Assembly: GCF_900109925.1 (NCBI RefSeq)
Contig: NZ_FOBW01000012.1
Location: 62,001-126,000, forward strand
Source: Mesobacillus persicus
GTDB taxonomy: Bacteria; Bacillota; Bacilli; Bacillales; Cytobacillaceae
Direction of reading: 5' to 3'
DNA: 64,000 nucleotides
Shown here in pieces: positions 1 through 7,728 of this stretch. The notes below the pieces were generated by a model. That model was not told the DNA's origin, ran no database searches, and worked only from the letters and a program-made list of their open reading frames with translations. Position 1 is the stretch's first letter; every line of letters starts with the position of its first letter. A program made the translations under genes and the position numbers.

Positions 1-273
1 GGACCTTTCTTAACCTTCCATCTAGCTGGTGGAGATCAAGGGATGCGCCACATGCTTGAACAGTTTGGACCGGCGCTTAAACTTCCATGGACAAAGTTAG
101 TAGCACCAGAATTAACAGATGATTTGAAAGAAAAAGTCATTTCCGGCTGCGAAACACATGCGGGCGAGACAACCATTTCCGAGCTCGAACAGAAACGAAA
201 TGAATTTTTAGTTAAATTATTAGATTTAGTGGAAGACTACTGGCCTGAATCTAAGAGTCTAATAAAAAATTAA
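1..273 (+). CDS. lcdH: L-carnitine 3-dehydrogenase, C-terminal fragment
   Basis: The reading frame is open from base 1, so only the last 90 residues are in the window. The fragment begins GPFLTFHLAGGDQGMRHMLE and continues with FGPALKLPWTKL, a stretch I recognise from the C-terminal domain of bacterial carnitine 3-dehydrogenases of the 3-hydroxyacyl-CoA dehydrogenase superfamily. These soluble enzymes oxidise L-carnitine to 3-dehydrocarnitine with NAD. The NAD-binding Rossmann half lies off the window. The gene ends 22 bases before the thioesterase, in the same direction, so the two are probably co-transcribed. The family call rests on the C-terminus only; another short-chain hydroxyacyl dehydrogenase is the alternative. 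Confidence 0.8.
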   Translation, partial: GPFLTFHLAGGDQGMRHMLEQFGPALKLPWTKLVAPELTDDLKEKVISGCETHAGETTISELEQKRNEFLVKLLDLVEDYWPESKSLIKN

Positions 274-295
274 TTCGGGACCGGAGGGAATGGAA

Positions 296-757
296 ATGTT
301 TCACTATCAAGACGAGGTTCGTGGTGAGTGGGTTGACTATAATGGCCACATGAACGATGCCGCTTACGCAAATGTGTTTAGCTTAGCGGTCGATTCTTTC
401 ATGGACTATATCGGCTTAGATGAGAATGCGCGAGAAAAGTATGCCTATACGATTTTTACGTTAGAAACGCATATCGTCTACTTGCAGGAAGCGCATAAGG
501 GCGAGCCATTGAGTGTGACCGTACAGCTACTTGATGTCGATGCCAAACGTTTGCATGTGTTTTTTACAATGAAAAATAAAGCGGAGAATGTGATTGCGAC
601 GAGTGAGCAGATGTTGATGGGGATGGATTCAGCTCAAGGTAAGTCAGCTCCATTTCCAGGCGAAATCGCTCCTAAAATAGAAGAAATTTGGAACGCTCAT
701 CAACAGCTTGAAACTCCTAAACTAGCTGGACGAAAAATTGGTATTAAGCGATCGTAG
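296..757 (+). CDS. Acyl-CoA thioesterase, likely betainyl-CoA thioesterase
   Basis: A 153-residue hotdog-fold thioesterase. The motif VDYNGHMNDAAYANVF near the N-terminus is the 4-hydroxybenzoyl-CoA thioesterase type of active site (Asp/Asn followed by Gly-His-Met). A longer reading with ATG at 290 exists, but the ribosome site GGAGGG at 283-288 sits one base from that ATG and seven from the ATG at 296, so 296 is preferred. It lies between carnitine dehydrogenase and the glycine-betaine importer genes. In carnitine breakdown, 3-dehydrocarnitine is cleaved to a betainyl-CoA product that a thioesterase releases as glycine betaine; this gene is well placed for that step. The substrate is inferred from context, not from the sequence. 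Confidence 0.8.
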   Translation: MFHYQDEVRGEWVDYNGHMNDAAYANVFSLAVDSFMDYIGLDENAREKYAYTIFTLETHIVYLQEAHKGEPLSVTVQLLDVDAKRLHVFFTMKNKAENVIATSEQMLMGMDSAQGKSAPFPGEIAPKIEEIWNAHQQLETPKLAGRKIGIKRS

Positions 758-785
758 GAGCTAAAAAAAGAAGAGGGGAATGTGT

Positions 786-2039
786 ATGAATAAGATTGAA
801 GTAAAAAATCTGACGAAAATTTTCGGCCCTCACCCTCAACAAGGTCTAAAAAGGTTGAAAAGTGGGGAACAAAAAGCTGAAATTCTTGATAAAACAGGAA
901 TGACAGTTGGGGTAAACCAAGCATCATTTTCGGTGAAACCAGGAGAAATCTTCGTGATTATGGGGTTGTCTGGTAGCGGGAAGTCTACATTGATTCGTCT
1001 TGTTAACAGATTAATCGAACCTACTGATGGCGAAATCCTCATTGATGGCGATGATATTACGAAAATGGATAATAAGACCCTGATTGAAACGAGACGGAAA
1101 AAGTTAGGGATGGTCTTCCAGAAATTCGGCCTGCTGCCCCACCGGACAATTTTATCAAATGTCGCCTATGGATTAGAGATTCAAGGAATCAAAAAAGAAG
1201 AACGAGAAGCAAAAGCGATGAAAACGATTGAGGATGTTGGTTTAAAAGGCTATGAAGCTAGTTATCCTAAAGAGCTTAGTGGCGGGATGCAGCAACGTGT
1301 TGGCCTGGCTCGTGCACTTGCAAACGATCCTGATATTTTATTAATGGATGAAGCGTTCAGTGCATTGGACCCGATTATCCGCAAAGAAATGCAGGATGAG
1401 TTGCTGAAGCTTCAAAACAAGTTAGGGAAGACTGTTCTATTTATTACTCATGATTTAGACGAGGCGTTAAAGCTTGGTGACCGAATCGCGATCATGAAAG
1501 ACGGAAAGATTGTTCAAATTGGTACAGCTGAAGAGATTTTAGAAAATCCAGCAGACGAGTATGTGTCTAAATTTGTTAAAGACGTGGATCGTTCTAAGGT
1601 TCTAGAAGCCTCCCATGTCATGAAAAAGCCTGAAGTACTGATGACCTATAAAGATGGTCCACGAGTGGCAATCCGTAAGATGGAGGAAGCCGGAGCTTCA
1701 AGTATCTTTGTTGTTGATAAGGATAAAAACTACAAAGGCTTATTAACGATTGATAATGCCATAAAGGCATATAAAGAGAATTTGCCAATGGTCGATGTAT
1801 TAACAGAAGATGTTTACTGGACTGCTCCTGAAACGCCACTAAATGATTTGATTGGTATAGCTGCTGTTACGAAATACCCTATTACCGTCATTGAGGATGG
1901 GAAGCTATTAGGGATTATCTCGCGGGTATCAATTCTGTCAGGTTTGGTATTAGGAAAAGAAGTAGATGTTGAGATGCATAATGAAGTAGCTGAAAAAAAA
2001 AGTGAAGAAGGCATGAAAGATGAGGTGGTATCTGCGTGA
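786..2039 (+). CDS. opuAA: Glycine betaine/proline ABC transporter ATP-binding protein OpuAA
   Basis: A 417-residue ABC ATPase that powers osmoprotectant import. Walker A is GLSGSGKST at residues 60-68, the signature LSGGMQQR at about 164-171, and Walker B ILLMDE at about 184-189. The long N-terminal extension before the first strand and the two CBS domains in the last 130 residues are typical of the OpuA/ProV subfamily; the CBS pair senses ionic strength in related transporters. The start at 786 is preferred over an ATG at 780 because the ribosome site GAGGGG (773-778) is seven bases from 786 and only one from 780. It overlaps opuAB by four bases (GTGA) and follows the thioesterase by 28 bases, so carnitine-derived betaine production and betaine uptake appear to share an operon. 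Confidence 0.95.
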   Translation: MNKIEVKNLTKIFGPHPQQGLKRLKSGEQKAEILDKTGMTVGVNQASFSVKPGEIFVIMGLSGSGKSTLIRLVNRLIEPTDGEILIDGDDITKMDNKTLIETRRKKLGMVFQKFGLLPHRTILSNVAYGLEIQGIKKEEREAKAMKTIEDVGLKGYEASYPKELSGGMQQRVGLARALANDPDILLMDEAFSALDPIIRKEMQDELLKLQNKLGKTVLFITHDLDEALKLGDRIAIMKDGKIVQIGTAEEILENPADEYVSKFVKDVDRSKVLEASHVMKKPEVLMTYKDGPRVAIRKMEEAGASSIFVVDKDKNYKGLLTIDNAIKAYKENLPMVDVLTEDVYWTAPETPLNDLIGIAAVTKYPITVIEDGKLLGIISRVSILSGLVLGKEVDVEMHNEVAEKKSEEGMKDEVVSA

Positions 2040-2866
2040 ATTACTTCCATTTTCCGCTAGAAGACTGGACAAATGACTTTGTGAATAACTGGTTACTGCC
2101 GGTTATGAGTGGTTTTTTTGACCAGATTAGTGAAGTTTTAAAAACATCAATTGAAGGCGTTGCCAACTTTTTAATCGCGGTTCCCCCTGAGCTCATCGCT
2201 CTCATTCTTATTATCTTAGCTTGGAAAATTGCGGGAAAAGGTACTGCTTTGTTTACCTTACTTGGATGTCTGTATTTAGGATCTGTATCCCTTTGGGCGG
2301 ATGCGATGCAAACGGTTTCGATTGTTATTGTTTCCACCATTATTTCTGTTGTTATCGGAGTACCGGTGGGAATTTTGAGTGCAACAAATAGGATTGTGGA
2401 TAAAATAGTTCGACCAATATTAGATTTCATGCAAACATTACCAATTTTCGTCTATTTAATTCCATCGATTCTATTATTTGGTCTAGGTGGTGTACCAGCA
2501 GTCATTGCAACCTTTGTCTTTGCCACTCCACCGGCTGTACGAATGACCAGCTTAGGGATTCAACAAGTTCCTGAAGAAGTAGTAGAAGCGTCTAAAGCTT
2601 TTGGTTCGACATCAAAGCAATTACTTTTTAAGGTTCAGCTTCCATTGGCTTTGCCAACGATTATGGCCGGCGTGAATCAGACGATTATGCTAGCGTTATC
2701 GATGGCTGTAGTGGCCTCGATGATTGGAGCTCCTGGTCTAGGATCTACCGTTTTAACAGGAATTTCAACGGTCAATGTAGGACTTGGTTTAACAGGTGGT
2801 TTAGCTATCGTTGTGTTAGCGATTATTTTAGACCGAATTACACAAGGTTTAGGAAATAAATCATAA
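2036..2866 (+). CDS. opuAB: Glycine betaine/proline ABC transporter permease OpuAB
   Basis: A 276-residue membrane permease of the ProW/OpuAB family with about six to seven hydrophobic segments. The EAA loop that couples to the ATPase is visible as EEVVEASKAFGSTSKQLLFK. Translation begins at a GTG that overlaps the opuAA stop codon (GTGA), with a GAGGTGG ribosome site inside the end of opuAA, so the two are translationally coupled. It forms the membrane channel of the OpuA importer together with OpuAA and the lipoprotein OpuAC. Nothing looks damaged. Confidence 0.95.
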   Translation: MNYFHFPLEDWTNDFVNNWLLPVMSGFFDQISEVLKTSIEGVANFLIAVPPELIALILIILAWKIAGKGTALFTLLGCLYLGSVSLWADAMQTVSIVIVSTIISVVIGVPVGILSATNRIVDKIVRPILDFMQTLPIFVYLIPSILLFGLGGVPAVIATFVFATPPAVRMTSLGIQQVPEEVVEASKAFGSTSKQLLFKVQLPLALPTIMAGVNQTIMLALSMAVVASMIGAPGLGSTVLTGISTVNVGLGLTGGLAIVVLAIILDRITQGLGNKS

Positions 2867-2886
2867 AAAAAAGGGGAGAGATAGTG

Positions 2887-3777
2887 ATGAAAAAATTTCT
2901 ATTAGGAATCATGACAATGTTCGTATTATCGATAATTGTTGGTTGTTCTTCGAATGAGGGAGCAACTAACCAAGAAGGAGCAGAAGGGGACAGTGACACA
3001 GACGCAACAGAAACGATTACTTTTGGTGTGACTCCTTGGACTAGTACAGTCCCTCCAACTAAAATTGCTAGCTTGATTTTACAAGATATGGGATATGAAG
3101 TAGCCGAGACAAAGGCTGATGCAGGAAATGTCTACATTGGACTTTCACGTGGAGATATTGATGTCTTTATGGATGCTTGGCTTCCAGTTCATGAGGTTTA
3201 TTTAGATAAATATGCAGATAACATCCATAACACAGCGGTAAGTTACGATAATGCTGAAGCAGGATGGGTTGTGCCTTCTTATATGGAAGATATCAATACG
3301 ATGTCTGATTTAAAAGGTAAGGAAGATTTGTTTAAAAATGAAATGTATGCGATTGAAAAAGGTGCAAGTGCCACTGAAGTGATCAATGATGCCATTGCTG
3401 GTTATGAATTAGATTTAACCCAAATAAATTCCTCAGAGGGCGGGATGATTGCTCAAGCAATGAAAAAAATGGCTCAAGAGGAACCAGTCATTTTTTACGG
3501 ATGGCGTCCACATACAATGTTCAATAAGTTTGATATTAAAGTGTTAGAAGATAACAAAGGTTTCTTTGAATCAGCAAGTGTTTCAGTCATCACCAACAAT
3601 GATCTAAAAGAAAGGGCTCCGGAAGCCTATGAGTTTCTAGCTAATTGGAGCATTTCCATCGATGACGTCGAAGCGATGATTGCCAAAATAGAAGACGAAG
3701 GCCAAGACCCCGAACAAGTCGCTCGTGAATGGATCGACAACAACCAAGACAAAGTAAACGAAATGCTAGGGAAGTAA
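2887..3777 (+). CDS. opuAC: Glycine betaine-binding lipoprotein OpuAC
   Basis: A 296-residue substrate-binding lipoprotein. A short Lys-rich N-terminus, a hydrophobic stretch and the lipobox IVGC (Cys20) direct lipid anchoring to the outer face of the membrane. The mature part has the ProX/OpuAC pattern with several Trp residues likely to form the aromatic cage for quaternary amines: TPWTSTVPPTK, VFMDAWLPVH, AGWVVP and YGWRPH. A GTG at 2884 is in frame, but the ribosome site AAGGGGAG fits ATG 2887 better. It is the third gene of opuA, 20 bases after opuAB. A family A palindrome with terminator-like features follows directly, so the transcript probably ends there. Confidence 0.95.
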   Translation: MKKFLLGIMTMFVLSIIVGCSSNEGATNQEGAEGDSDTDATETITFGVTPWTSTVPPTKIASLILQDMGYEVAETKADAGNVYIGLSRGDIDVFMDAWLPVHEVYLDKYADNIHNTAVSYDNAEAGWVVPSYMEDINTMSDLKGKEDLFKNEMYAIEKGASATEVINDAIAGYELDLTQINSSEGGMIAQAMKKMAQEEPVIFYGWRPHTMFNKFDIKVLEDNKGFFESASVSVITNNDLKERAPEAYEFLANWSISIDDVEAMIAKIEDEGQDPEQVAREWIDNNQDKVNEMLGK

Positions 3778-3781
3778 TACA

Positions 3782-3845
3782 AAAGGAAGCATAGGGAAGG
3801 TTCTCTTGCTTCCTTTTTTTAGGAAGCAAAAGAACCGTCCCCTTG
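3782..3845. repeat. Family A palindrome, copy 1 (terminator-like)
   Basis: GGAAGC...GGTTCTCTTGCTTCC, a T run, then GGAAGCAAAAGAACCGTCCC. Directly after opuAC; the first GGAAGC and GCTTCC followed by seven Ts can form a terminator. Confidence 0.85.
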
Positions 3846-3867
3846 CTTCTTCTAGGAGGCTGTGAGG

Positions 3868-5586
3868 ATGTCAGAAATTATTGTTGAAAGAGAAGTTCCA
3901 TGTGTGATGCGGGATGGTGTTACTTTGTATGCAACGGTTTATCGTCCGAAGAGCGAAGGGCAATTTCCGGTTGTGCTGACTCGCTTACCCTATAATAAAA
4001 ACCTACCGAACTTTTCGCACCGCTATATCGATCCGATGCGAATGGTGTTGGGTGGTTATGTCGTAATTATCCAAGATGTTCGCGGCCGATTCGCGTCAGA
4101 GGGTGAGTTTGAACCAGGCAAGTATGAAGCTCAAGATGGATATGACACGGTTGAATGGGCTGCAAGTTTGCCTTATTCTAACGGGAAGGTCGGCATGTTT
4201 GGGTTGTCCTATTATGGTTTTACCCAATTATATGCCTTGCAGGCGGCCCCTCCTTCGCTTAAAGCAATTGTGCCCGCAATGACCGGTAATATTTCAGGGC
4301 AAGACGTGGACAGACATGGCGTTTGTGATTTGGCTTCTGCCCAAACATGGATTTTGGATTCTGTTGCTCCTGACTATTTAAAAAGACAACAAGGGAATGG
4401 TGAGAAATATGCCGAGACCCTAAAGGACATTACGAATGATTTGAATCATATTGATGAGTGGCATAAGCATATTCCTTTTGAGAATTGGCCACCGATTATG
4501 AAACACCCAGAAATGCGAGAACTATATAAGAAGCATTTAAACTCAGAACTCCTTACACATCCTGATCGAAGTGCGCCGTATACTGGTGAGATTCCGGCCT
4601 ACCATATTGCTGGTTGGTATGATAATTTCTTAGCACATACCATCAAAAATTTTGAAGAAATGAGTACTACTGGCTCGGTAAACAATCAAAAGCTAATCAT
4701 TGGCGCGTGGGCGCATGGTGTGTTCCATTCGGAAATTGGCGAGCGTTTCTTCGGAATTAACAGCTCAGGCGATTCAATTGGTGGAAAGGAGGACATCACC
4801 TCGCTTCATCTTGACTGGTTCAACTTCTGGTTAAAAGAGGATGGGACCTCATTGCCCACTGATGAAGAACCAGTGAGGATTTTTACAATGGGTGTGAATG
4901 AGTGGCGTTCAGAAAAGGAATGGCCATTACAAAGGACTGTTTATACCCCTTTTTATCTCCATAGTGAGGGTACAGCGCACCTAGAGTCAGGTGGATTATC
5001 GCTTGAGGGACCTGATGATGAGCCACAGGACCAGTATGTTTACGACCCAGAGGACCCTGTTCCGACCCATGGCGGCGGTATTTTGTTTTACAATGGAAGA
5101 AATTCAGGACCTCGAGACCAGCGTAAGATTGAGGAGCGTAAAGATGTACTCGTGTATACATCAGAGCCGATGGTTGATCCACTTGAGGTAACCGGTTGGA
5201 TAAAAGTCCAGCTCTGGGCGTCTACAGATGCACCAGATACGGATTTTACTGCAAAGTTAATAGATGTGTACCCTGATGGCAGAGCGTATAATCTGACAGA
5301 TGGTATCGTTCGGGCAAAGTATAGAGAAGGTTCTGAGGAAAAGGCTCCTTTAACTGGCGAGATTGTTCCATATGAAATCGATTTATGGGCAACGAGCAAT
5401 GTCTTTTTACCAGGACATTCGATTAGGCTCGAAATTTCGTCTAGTAATTTTCCGAGGTATGATGTAAACCCGAATACTGGGAACACCACAAAGGACACCG
5501 TCGAAATGGTCAAAGCAACCCAAACGATTTATCACGACAGCCAACACCCTTCACATGTATTGTTGCCAGTTATACCTGCTAAATAG
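3868..5586 (+). CDS. CocE/NonD family alpha/beta hydrolase
   Basis: A 572-residue cytoplasmic hydrolase of the X-Pro dipeptidyl-peptidase (S15)/CocE esterase family. The N-terminal half is the alpha/beta hydrolase fold with nucleophile motif GLSYYG (Ser114), preceded by IIQDVRGRFASEGEF, a hallmark of the family. The C-terminal third is the PepX_C jelly-roll domain (SEPMVDPLEVTGWIKVQLWA). The start at 3868 has the ribosome site TAGGAGG eight bases upstream; the GTG at 3862 is too close. Family members cleave esters or amides of many small substrates. It follows opuAC after a palindromic repeat, so it may be a separate unit. A role on an ester or amide related to carnitine or betaine is possible by position only. 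Confidence 0.9.
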   Translation: MSEIIVEREVPCVMRDGVTLYATVYRPKSEGQFPVVLTRLPYNKNLPNFSHRYIDPMRMVLGGYVVIIQDVRGRFASEGEFEPGKYEAQDGYDTVEWAASLPYSNGKVGMFGLSYYGFTQLYALQAAPPSLKAIVPAMTGNISGQDVDRHGVCDLASAQTWILDSVAPDYLKRQQGNGEKYAETLKDITNDLNHIDEWHKHIPFENWPPIMKHPEMRELYKKHLNSELLTHPDRSAPYTGEIPAYHIAGWYDNFLAHTIKNFEEMSTTGSVNNQKLIIGAWAHGVFHSEIGERFFGINSSGDSIGGKEDITSLHLDWFNFWLKEDGTSLPTDEEPVRIFTMGVNEWRSEKEWPLQRTVYTPFYLHSEGTAHLESGGLSLEGPDDEPQDQYVYDPEDPVPTHGGGILFYNGRNSGPRDQRKIEERKDVLVYTSEPMVDPLEVTGWIKVQLWASTDAPDTDFTAKLIDVYPDGRAYNLTDGIVRAKYREGSEEKAPLTGEIVPYEIDLWATSNVFLPGHSIRLEISSSNFPRYDVNPNTGNTTKDTVEMVKATQTIYHDSQHPSHVLLPVIPAK

Positions 5587-5598
5587 GCGGGTGACTAT

Positions 5599-5644
5599 GG
5601 GGACGGTTCTCTTGCTTCCTTTTAGGAAGCAGAAGAACCGTCCC
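5599..5644. repeat. Family A palindrome, copy 2
   Basis: GGGGACGGTTCTCTTGCTTC paired with GAAGCAGAAGAACCGTCCC, 13 bases after the CocE-type gene. Confidence 0.9.
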
Positions 5645-5832
5645 TTTGCTTGTACTTTTCAGTGAAAACATAGCGAAATCATTTCTGTTTTAGACCATGC
5701 AGCTAAAAAGGAGAAAAGAGCCTTATAAAGTAGATTACTTCTTGCTAAAAGCGAGGTGTTTCGAGAGCTTTTATTGGTGCAATGATGGGAGAATACTAGA
5801 TTTTAGCTGAAATCGTTCTATTTTCTATTGAT

Positions 5833-5882
5833 AAAACCACTCTGCTAGAAGAAGTTTGCCTTCTCTATGGGGTGGTTTTTTT
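5833..5882 (+). terminator. Putative terminator stem
   Basis: AAAACCAC pairs with GTGGTTTT across a loop that itself holds AGAAG/CTTCT, followed by a T run. Confidence 0.6.
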
Positions 5883-5883
5883 A

Positions 5884-6000
5884 GTTATGCATCGATTATT
5901 GAGGGTTATGGATTGATTATCGAAAGTTATGCATCGATTATTTCAAGTTATGCATCGATTCTCGGAAGTTATTGAAATATTGGTGACGGATTTGTGACAA
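5884..6000 (+). repeat. Family C 21-bp tandem element, copy 1 (4 units + tail)
   Basis: Units begin at 5884, 5905, 5926 and 5947, each GTTATGCATCGATT or GTTATGGATTGATT plus seven more bases. The tail at 5968 reads GTTATTGAAATATTGGTGAC and then GATTTGTGACA after two bases. A family A palindrome follows. Confidence 0.93.
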
Positions 6001-6022
6001 GCCCCATCTTTCTCACCAAAAT

Positions 6023-6081
6023 AAGCAAGGGGACGGTTCTTCTGATTCCTAAATGGAAGCAAGAGAACCGTCCCCTTGCTT
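6023..6081. repeat. Family A palindrome, copy 3
   Basis: Extended copy: AAGCAAGGGGACGGTTCTTC and GAGAACCGTCCCCTTGCTT flank an imperfect centre. It begins 23 bases after the first family C element ends. Confidence 0.9.
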
Positions 6082-6096
6082 CCGCAATGATTACGA

Positions 6097-6112
6097 GAGA
6101 AAACGTTTGCGC
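6097..6112. promoter_or_regulatory. LacI-type operator O1 of the sugar operon
   Basis: GAGAAAACGTTTGCGC, one half matching GCGCAAACGTTTGCGC exactly. It overlaps the -35 element of the promoter. Confidence 0.75.
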
Positions 6113-6135
6113 AAATTTAGACTCTATGATATTAT
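6107..6135 (+). promoter_or_regulatory. Putative sigma-A promoter of the sugar operon
   Basis: TTGCGC at 6107-6112, 17-base spacer, TATTAT at 6130-6135. An overlapping TATGAT at 6125 is an alternative -10. Flanked by O1 and O2. Confidence 0.55.
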
Positions 6136-6149
6136 CAATTTAGAAGTTA

Positions 6150-6165
6150 GCGCAAACGTTTTCAC
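6150..6165. promoter_or_regulatory. LacI-type operator O2 of the sugar operon
   Basis: GCGCAAACGTTTTCAC. Its first 14 bases are the exact reverse complement of 6099-6112. It lies just past the predicted transcription start, 51 bases centre to centre from O1. Confidence 0.75.
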
Positions 6166-6230
6166 AAGTTGCGCAAAATAGTAGAGAGTTACAGCTTAAC
6201 AATCTACATTTTTCTACTATTTAGTGGGTT

Positions 6231-6244
6231 TGTAAGCGCTTGTA
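6231..6244. promoter_or_regulatory. Putative cre (CcpA) site
   Basis: TGTAAGCGCTTGTA closely matches the catabolite-responsive element consensus and lies between promoter and gene, where CcpA acts as a roadblock. Confidence 0.7.
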
Positions 6245-6332
6245 ATAGGGTTTCAGAGTTAAACGGTAAGTGCAAACGAATTCATTAGATGAAAGAAAAA
6301 CAGACAAGTTCTATATATGAGGAGTGAATGGA

Positions 6333-7634
6333 ATGAAGGGCAAAAAGTTTTATGTAAAGGCGATTTCAGCGTTGGCGTTATCTGGTATTTTACTAGCTGG
6401 GTGTGGATCTTCAGATGAAGGTTCATCCAACGATACGGCATCAGGCGATAAAGTCACAATCGATATTTTTCAAAATAAAGTAGAATTCAAGACTCAGTTT
6501 GAAGAATTGGTTGCACAATATGAAGAAGAAAATCCAGATGTGAAAATCAACGTGAAAACCGTTGGTGGCGGAACAGACTATGCTCCAGTACTTAAATCGA
6601 CTTTCTCTTCTGGAGAAGAAATCAATATTTTTAACGTAACTGGACCACAAGATGTCATCGACTATAAAGAGTATTTAACAGACCTTTCAGGTACAAAAGC
6701 AGCTGAGGCAGCATTAGATGGCACATTGGCTACAGTTTTAGATGGAGAGCAAATCTTAGGATTGCCAGTGAACCAAGAAGGGTACGGCTTAGTTTACAAC
6801 AAAGCGATCTTTGAAAAAGCTGGAATTGATCCTAGTACTATCCAAACGCATGAAGACCTAGAAAATGTGGTTAAAACACTAGATAGCAAAAAAGATGAGC
6901 TAGGCATTGAAGCAGTCTTTGCTTTACCAGGTAAAGAAGCATGGGTACTTGGTGACCACTTAGCGAATGCGTTTTTAGCGGATGAATTCAATCACTCGGT
7001 TGTTGAATCTTTCAATGCTGACACGGTTAAGTTCGAAAAAGGCGATGAAATGCAAAGATTCCTAGACTTGATGAATAAGTATTCTGTTCAGCCGGTGTTA
7101 AGCCTTGACTATTCTCAACAGGTTGAAGAATACTTCTCCCTTGAGCGTGTAGCAATGATCCAGCAAGGAAACTGGGTGTTCCCTTCTGTTGAACAAATGG
7201 ATGAAGAAGTAGCACAGAACATTGGCATTCTACCAATTCCAGTAGAAGGCTATGAAGGCAGCATTCCTGTCGGCGTATCTAGCTACTGGGCTGTTAACTC
7301 TAGTGCAGACGAAGCAGAAGTACAAGCTTCTAAAGATTTCTTAGACTGGATGTATACATCTGATACTGGTAAAGAAGCTGTGTTAACAAGTTTTAAATTT
7401 ATCCCTGCTTATGAAGGCTATGACACGGATAAAATTTCTGACCCTCTATCTCAAGATGTTTATCGCTATGCTTCAGAAGGAAAGACAATTGGCTGGATTT
7501 TCGCTGGATACCCTAGCAATCCATGGGGCACAGGCGTAGCTGGTCCGAACATGCAACAATACATCGACGGTAAAATGACTTGGGATGAAGTTGAAGCAGA
7601 CTCTATCAAGCAATGGGAAGAAAAGCGTAAGTAA
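6333..7634 (+). CDS. Sugar ABC transporter substrate-binding lipoprotein
   Basis: A 433-residue family 1 extracellular solute-binding lipoprotein. The signal MKGKKFYVKAISALALSGIL leads to the lipobox LAGC (Cys24), followed by a Ser/Gly/Asp linker. The mature part has the usual pattern for maltodextrin/oligosaccharide binders: DIFQNKVEFKTQFEELVAQY at the N-terminus and NPWGTGVAGPNMQQYIDGKM near the end. The start at 6333 is chosen from GGAG at 6321-6324; an upstream in-frame GTG at 6324 overlaps that site. It opens an operon with two permeases and a LacI regulator, under two mirrored operators, a promoter and a CcpA-type site. The nearby alpha-glucosidase points to an alpha-glucoside, but the exact sugar is not shown. 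Confidence 0.93.
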   Translation: MKGKKFYVKAISALALSGILLAGCGSSDEGSSNDTASGDKVTIDIFQNKVEFKTQFEELVAQYEEENPDVKINVKTVGGGTDYAPVLKSTFSSGEEINIFNVTGPQDVIDYKEYLTDLSGTKAAEAALDGTLATVLDGEQILGLPVNQEGYGLVYNKAIFEKAGIDPSTIQTHEDLENVVKTLDSKKDELGIEAVFALPGKEAWVLGDHLANAFLADEFNHSVVESFNADTVKFEKGDEMQRFLDLMNKYSVQPVLSLDYSQQVEEYFSLERVAMIQQGNWVFPSVEQMDEEVAQNIGILPIPVEGYEGSIPVGVSSYWAVNSSADEAEVQASKDFLDWMYTSDTGKEAVLTSFKFIPAYEGYDTDKISDPLSQDVYRYASEGKTIGWIFAGYPSNPWGTGVAGPNMQQYIDGKMTWDEVEADSIKQWEEKRK

Positions 7635-7665
7635 TCTATCTCAATCTCATAAAAAAGTGATGGCG

Positions 7666-7690
7666 CAAAACAGCTAAAATGGCTGTTTTG
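7666..7690 (+). promoter_or_regulatory. Intercistronic stem-loop after the binding-protein gene
   Basis: CAAAACAGC...GCTGTTTTG, nine-bp stem. Placed between binding-protein and permease genes, where such loops usually stabilise the upstream mRNA and lower permease expression. Confidence 0.65.
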
Positions 7691-7728
7691 TTCCATTTCA
7701 TCAGCAAAACACATCGGGGGGATCCTTC

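Larger units (their letters stand above)
5587..6332. other. Intergenic regulatory and repeat region
   Basis: No gene. It holds, in order, a family A palindrome, a terminator-like stem (AAAACCAC...GTGGTTTT, 5833-5882), a family C element, a second family A palindrome, then the operators, promoter and cre site of the sugar operon. Confidence 0.8.

Noticed and set aside
5884-6000. Family C units as a CRISPR array
   Set aside because: Units are contiguous 21-mers without unique spacers, copies number only three or four, and no cas genes are present.
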